From Ectocarpus siliculosus (taxonomy: Eukaryota; Sar; Phaeophyceae; Ectocarpales; Ectocarpaceae): a stretch of 12,050 nucleotides of DNA. The notes beneath the pieces are model-generated. The model did no database searches and was not told where the DNA came from. It worked only from the letters and a program-made list of their open reading frames with translations. Numbering within the stretch: the stretch's first letter is position 1; every line of letters begins with the position of its first letter. The stretch lies in contig FN648857.1 of NCBI GenBank assembly GCA_000310025.1, forward strand, positions 21,238 to 33,287. Direction: 5' to 3'. Shown one piece after another: positions 9,030-12,050 of this stretch. The translations under genes were made by a program, and so were the position numbers.

Positions 9030-9116
9030 CCTGAGGGGCTTGCGTGTTGAATACCAGCTTGCCTGAGGGGCTTGCGTGTCGAATACCAGCTTGCCTGAGG
9101 GGCTTGCGTGATGAAT
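9026..9116. repeat. three 32-bp direct repeats inside 5' LTR
   Basis: Units begin CTTGCCTGAGGGGCTTGCGT at 9026, 9058 and 9090. The first two are full 32-bp units differing at one base, and the third is cut to about 27 bp, running into ATGAATATATAC. Each unit contains near-inverted CTTGC and GCTTGCG pieces. Their place just upstream of the TATA-like sequence fits repeated promoter or enhancer elements, which is an inference. Confidence 0.9.
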
Positions 9117-9121
9117 ATATA
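9116..9121 (+). promoter_or_regulatory. TATA-like box in 5' LTR
   Basis: TATATA within GAATATATACAATGC directly follows the 32-bp repeat array. It lies about 92 bp before the LTR end and 135 bp before the ORF start. Function is inferred from position only. Confidence 0.35.
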
Positions 9122-9256
9122 CAATGCATGGTCCTTTTTTATCAGCTGTTCCTGGGATAACATAGTCCCCAGTCTCAACACCACAGACCGCTGAGGGCGG
9201 CAGTGCACTAACACGATATCGAGTGGAGCCTACCTAGGCCAGGTGTTGGTACAGCG

Positions 9257-9835
9257 ATGACGGAAAGAGAGAAGAGAGAGTTTGAAGAAGGAATGAAGAA
9301 AGCGGAAGCCGAGAATGCGGAGTTACGGAGGAAACTTGAGCAGGCAGAGGAGCGCATTTCAGCGGGGGATGATACTAGAGATATGGTGGATGGCGCTGGG
9401 TATGCGTCGGGGTATTATAGGGGTGGAGGAGACGGGGGGCGGTACCAGGGGTGGCGTACCCCTTCGATAGGGGCAGGAACGGGAGTGGCAGCTCCGACGG
9501 CGGCAACGGCGGCTGCCCCGACGGGAGTGGTGGCTTCGGCCAGAGCTCCGGCGGCGACACCGGCGGCAGCAGGAGCAGCGACGAGAGTGGTGGCTTCGGC
9601 CAGAGCTCCGACGGCAGCAGAAGACGGCAGCGGCGGTTTTGGCCAGAGCCCCGTCGGCGGCAGCGGCGACAACGGCGGCGGTGGTAGAGGCGGCAGCAGC
9701 GACGTTACCGGCAGCCGTGTTGGCGCTGGAACTCATGGCGGTCGTGGCGGCGGGGGAACGGCAACGGCGGCGATGACAGCGGCGGCAGCAGCGGTGGCGC
9801 CCTCGAGTCGACCGGGAACGGGGAGGACACGGTGA
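9257..9835 (+). CDS. retroelement ORF: coiled-coil plus Gly/Ala-rich protein
   Basis: This 192-residue ORF starts at the first interior ATG, 43 bp after the 5' LTR. Residues 1-36 are highly charged with heptad-like spacing (NAELRRKLEQAEERI), a predicted coiled coil suited to self-association. Residues 48-67 are Gly/Tyr/Arg-rich (YRGGGDGGRYQGW). The rest is low-complexity Ala/Gly/Ser with VVASARAP at 91-98 and 111-118, and SGGFGQS at 125-131. There are no cysteines, so no zinc knuckle, and no protease or polymerase motif. By position it could serve as a Gag-like or RNA-binding protein, but no family was recognised. The Gly/Ser-rich reading moves between this frame and another (9475-9620 and 9757-9909), so the C-terminal part may be frame-damaged. 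Confidence 0.6.
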   Translation: MTEREKREFEEGMKKAEAENAELRRKLEQAEERISAGDDTRDMVDGAGYASGYYRGGGDGGRYQGWRTPSIGAGTGVAAPTAATAAAPTGVVASARAPAATPAAAGAATRVVASARAPTAAEDGSGGFGQSPVGGSGDNGGGGRGGSSDVTGSRVGAGTHGGRGGGGTATAAMTAAAAAVAPSSRPGTGRTR

Positions 9836-9909
9836 CAGCGACGACCTCACCTTGTTACAGCCAAGTGGGAAATCATGTGAAACGTTTACGACTTTGTTCG
9901 GTTTTGTGA

Positions 9910-11117
9910 GCAGGCATGGACGTTTTAGCTTCGCCATGTTTTTTTTTTCTGTACTTGGTTCCATGATAATAAATGTACGCTGCGACAAGATAAGCATTGC
10001 CACAACCTGTGGAATAGAAAGCAGCACGTAGTTTTTTTTTTTTTTTTCCTTGGTTCTTCGTATGTTTTCAGTCGCGTTTTACCTTGCAGCTGAATGCTTC
10101 ATATTATTTCCCTATTCTTTGGCGGGAGTACGTTCAGTCGCGTTTTGCGCTTAGGGTGTTTCGATACTTTTGGTTTGTTTGTTTTTTTATGTTAGGTCCT
10201 GAGTTAAGCGGTCGCTCTCTGCGGTGTGTTTTTGGCCGCGCGCAAGAAATGGGATGATAGCGCGTTGCTTGACGTGCGTGAAGGCATGTGGCTCAGGGAG
10301 CAGGGTAGCTTTTGGAGTTCTACCTTGCAAATACAGTTTTCATACGGTACGAATTTTTCCGGAGTTTGATGCCATGAGTGTAACGTGTTTTCATGTTTTT
10401 GGTTTGTATCGCATGTTTTGCTGATCTTGCATCGCAAATCATGGGGGGGGATGTCATGTATGACCATGATTCTAGAGGGCGTGAGCAGCAATCGAATTGG
10501 TTCGTTTTCTGGCCTTGTCTATTTGTGTTTTAGGTGAACGGCAAAGCAGGGGGGACTGTTGACATCGAGATATTAGCTCGGGGTGAATTTTGGGAGCTGA
10601 CAGCAGGAGGGCTGTTTGCGTGGATGCTTGCTTACATTTTCTATCGTTTCTTGGACAACAGCGACGGTACCGATTAGCGGGTGCGCGCTGTTTAGGATTT
10701 GGTCCTCGGACACTGCATTGGAGGAAGGGTTTGACATGTTTTGACGATTAATGGTTGGGGCCATTGTGCTTTCCGAATTCTCGTTTTGATTGGTCAAGAA
10801 GTTGAGTTTTTGTTTTGTTTGAGGATTTGGTGCCAACTCTTTTGGAAGTTGTTTTTTTTCCAGAAATGTCCGTTTTCGTTCCGACGCCTTTCTGATGTAG
10901 CACAAATAATTGTTGGGTACTTTTCTGAGGATGATTCTTTTGTGTCAACGGTTTGAGATTATTTCCAGAGACGAACGCTTTGGATTCGTGAATAAACTGA
11001 TGGAGACGCTTTGCGTTGGATGCGTAGCCAGTTTTGTTGAATAAGTTTTCTCAAGGGGTGTTTTTCTATGTTTGCTGATTGCGTTTTTGCATTGGTTGCA
11101 AGATCGTACATCGTATC
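9910..11117. other. retroelement interior, non-coding G+T-rich region
   Basis: About 1.2 kb between the ORF and the polypurine tract without recognisable coding. The plus strand is conspicuously rich in T and G, with a 16-base T run at 10032-10047 and runs such as TTTGGTTTGTTTG near 10169. A 14-bp direct repeat, TTCAGTCGCGTTTT, occurs at 10067-10080 and 10133-10146. A minus-strand frame at 10573-10905 (110 codons, Lys/Asn/Ser-rich) mirrors the base bias and has no motif. No reverse-transcriptase-like Tyr-x-Asp-Asp motif was seen in the plus-strand frames. Confidence 0.6.
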
Positions 11118-11129
11118 AAGTAGGGGGGC
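11118..11129 (+). other. polypurine tract
   Basis: AAGTAGGGGGGC immediately precedes the TG of the 3' LTR. A purine-rich, mainly G tract at this exact position is the expected plus-strand DNA synthesis primer of an LTR retroelement and confirms orientation. Confidence 0.75.
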
Positions 11130-11231
11130 TGTTTGTGGTACTTGGATATGAGTCCGATCTGTGCATCCTCTGTGGGGGATACGCGTATGGGAAGTATGGG
11201 TGTGAGGGTATGTATGTATGCGTTTGTGGTC

Positions 11232-11279
11232 CAAGTGCGGGGCCCCCGGGAGCACACAGCGGTGTGCTCCCGGCACTTG
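11232..11279. other. LTR hairpin (right copy)
   Basis: This is the identical hairpin in the 3' LTR. If transcripts read through to the end of the element it would lie near their 3' end. Confidence 0.85.
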
Positions 11280-11366
11280 CCTGAGGGGCTTGCGTGTTGA
11301 ATACCAGCTTGCCTGAGGGGCTTGCGTGTCGAATACCAGCTTGCCTGAGGGGCTTGCGTGATGAAT
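11276..11366. repeat. three 32-bp direct repeats inside 3' LTR
   Basis: The same array as at 9026-9116, with units at 11276, 11308 and 11340 and no sequence change between the LTRs. Confidence 0.9.
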
Positions 11367-11463
11367 ATATACAATGCATGGTCCTTTTTTATCAGCTGTT
11401 CCTGGGATAACATAGTCCCCAGTCTCAACACCACAGACCGCTGAGGGCGGCAGTGCACTAACA

Positions 11464-11468
11464 TGCCC
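11464..11468. repeat. right target-site pentamer (TGCCC)
   Basis: The partner of TACCC at 8875-8879, differing at the second base. A 5-bp duplication is the usual size for many LTR retrotransposons. Confidence 0.55.
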
Positions 11469-12050
11469 ATTCGAGATACACCCACAGTCGAACGGGATGT
11501 GGTGGAGTCTTTGCAGTGAGTGGGGGGAAAACCGGCTGGGTACTGGACGCATTTCGAGTCGAGCTACGTCTATACACAGATGATTATGATATATATCAGT
11601 GATACCAGCTGGTGCCAAGTACAAAAACATCTGCAAGGTAGCCTACATCTTGCAATACATCCCCTGTAGTTCTCTACACTGGGTCAACGACAAAGGTATC
11701 GGGGAGAAACCCTCCGTCATGTCGCGTGTTGTAAAATGTAACCTTCAACCTTCACAGGGAACACGGCGCAGTGTCTTTGTGACAACTTGCTAGTCCGTTA
11801 GATAAGATTTTAACCTGCAACTTTGGAAGTGGCGTTGATGGACGGGGGGACCTGCCTTAGAATTGCCTCGTCGGTCTAGAGTAACGAAGAACCTTGCTCC
11901 TGTAGACAGTGTATGACCCATAAAATATATCGACAGCAAAGGTGATCAACCCCCGTGGCCAGCTCACCTGACTCGGCCTGGCTCATGGTCGTCCCCAGGG
12001 TGCTTCACAGCTCGCGTGGATGAGCAACGCCTGGCTCTCTTGCAGCGCTG
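11469..12050. other. right flank; possible exon edge at extreme end
   Basis: I see no firm gene. The best plus-strand frame is 64 codons (11599-11793) with no motif. At the right end, the minus strand reads ACCATGAGCC then GAGTCAG followed by GTGAGC. This is an ATG in good context with a donor-like site a few codons later, around 11966-11990. On the plus strand CTCTCTTGCAG (12036-12046) resembles a 3' splice site. Either could mark the boundary of a host gene outside the window. The two readings imply opposite strands, so neither is annotated. Confidence 0.35.

Larger units (their letters stand above)
8880..9213 (+). repeat. 5' LTR
   Basis: This 334-bp LTR matches 11130-11463 with one mismatch. 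It contains a long hairpin (8982-9029), three 32-bp direct repeats (9026-9116) and a TATATA box-like sequence at 9116-9121, which would be a natural promoter position. After the LTR the interior begins CGATATCGAG. No primer-binding site starts immediately, although TGG-initial candidates occur at 9224 and 9247. Confidence 0.95.
8880..11463 (+). mobile_element. non-autonomous LTR retrotransposon, complete
   Basis: This is a 2,584-bp element bounded by two 334-bp direct repeats starting TGTTTG and ending TAACA, which gives the canonical TG...CA ends. The LTRs differ at one site (C at 8912, T at 11162), so the insertion is recent. A G-rich polypurine tract immediately precedes the right LTR, which fixes plus-strand orientation. 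The flanking pentamers are TACCC and TGCCC, a 4/5 match to a target-site duplication. The 1,916-bp interior has no recognisable reverse transcriptase, integrase, protease or RNase H and only one substantial plus-strand ORF. It must therefore be mobilised in trans, in the manner of TRIM/LARD-like derivatives. The superfamily cannot be assigned without pol. Confidence 0.92.
11130..11463 (+). repeat. 3' LTR
   Basis: This is the right-hand copy of the 334-bp LTR, offset exactly 2,250 bp from the left copy and directly preceded by the polypurine tract. It has the same hairpin (11232-11279), 32-bp repeats (11276-11366) and TATATA (11366-11371). The sequence diverges from the left-LTR context immediately after TAACA, which sets the end at 11463. 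Confidence 0.95.

Noticed and set aside
9026-9116. CRISPR-like array
   Set aside because: There are only three adjoining 32-bp units with no distinct spacers, and they lie inside an LTR of a eukaryotic element.
9359-10027. 222-codon minus-strand frame in the retroelement
   Set aside because: It is an antisense shadow of the GGC/AGC-rich ORF, giving Arg, Ser and Ala runs.
10959-11636. 225-codon minus-strand frame across the 3' LTR
   Set aside because: It is antisense through LTR sequence. Its repeated peptide units are simply the translated 32-bp repeats, and it crosses the element boundary.
1-12050. tRNA or rRNA genes
   Set aside because: No T-loop GGTTCGAATCC-type sequence with matching acceptor stems and no rRNA-like segment was found when reading both strands.

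Overview
The window looks like nuclear DNA of a eukaryote with gene-poor, repeat-rich intergenic sequence. There are no operons and no dense bacterial-type coding. It contains microsatellites, a large tandem duplication and a complete LTR retroelement. The fairly GC-rich composition and many CAG/GCA tracts would fit a brown alga or another stramenopile, but that is a weak inference. No conserved housekeeping gene, rRNA or tRNA was recognised to fix the taxon.

Layout. Bases 1-581 are single-copy sequence with no supportable gene. Bases 582-7318 are two head-to-tail copies of a ~3.36-3.38 kb unit (582-3936 and 3937-7318). The right-hand ~1.85 kb of the copies differ by roughly 1% by eye. The left part (about 900-1800 versus 4260-5190) is clearly more diverged and carries indels and a 14-bp micro-inversion. 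Reading frames inside the unit are mostly GC-driven. The best minus-strand frame is broken differently in each copy, so the unit holds at most gene remnants or unrecognised exons. Bases 7319-8879 are single-copy, with several trinucleotide tracts and a weak, decayed transposase-like fragment on the minus strand near 8251-8542.

The clearest feature is a 2,584-bp LTR retrotransposon at 8880-11463. Its two 334-bp TG...CA LTRs differ at a single position. It has a G-rich polypurine tract abutting the 3' LTR and flanking pentamers matching at 4 of 5 bases. The ~1.9 kb interior has no recognisable protease, integrase, reverse transcriptase or RNase H. It carries one plus-strand ORF with an N-terminal predicted coiled coil and a Gly/Ser/Ala-rich tail, then about 1.2 kb of G+T-biased non-coding sequence. 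It therefore looks like a recently inserted non-autonomous element that relies on proteins supplied in trans. Each LTR also carries a strong hairpin and three 32-bp direct repeats.

Bases 11464-12050 are flanking DNA without a firm gene call. Splice-site-like sequences at the extreme right end may mark the edge of a host gene.
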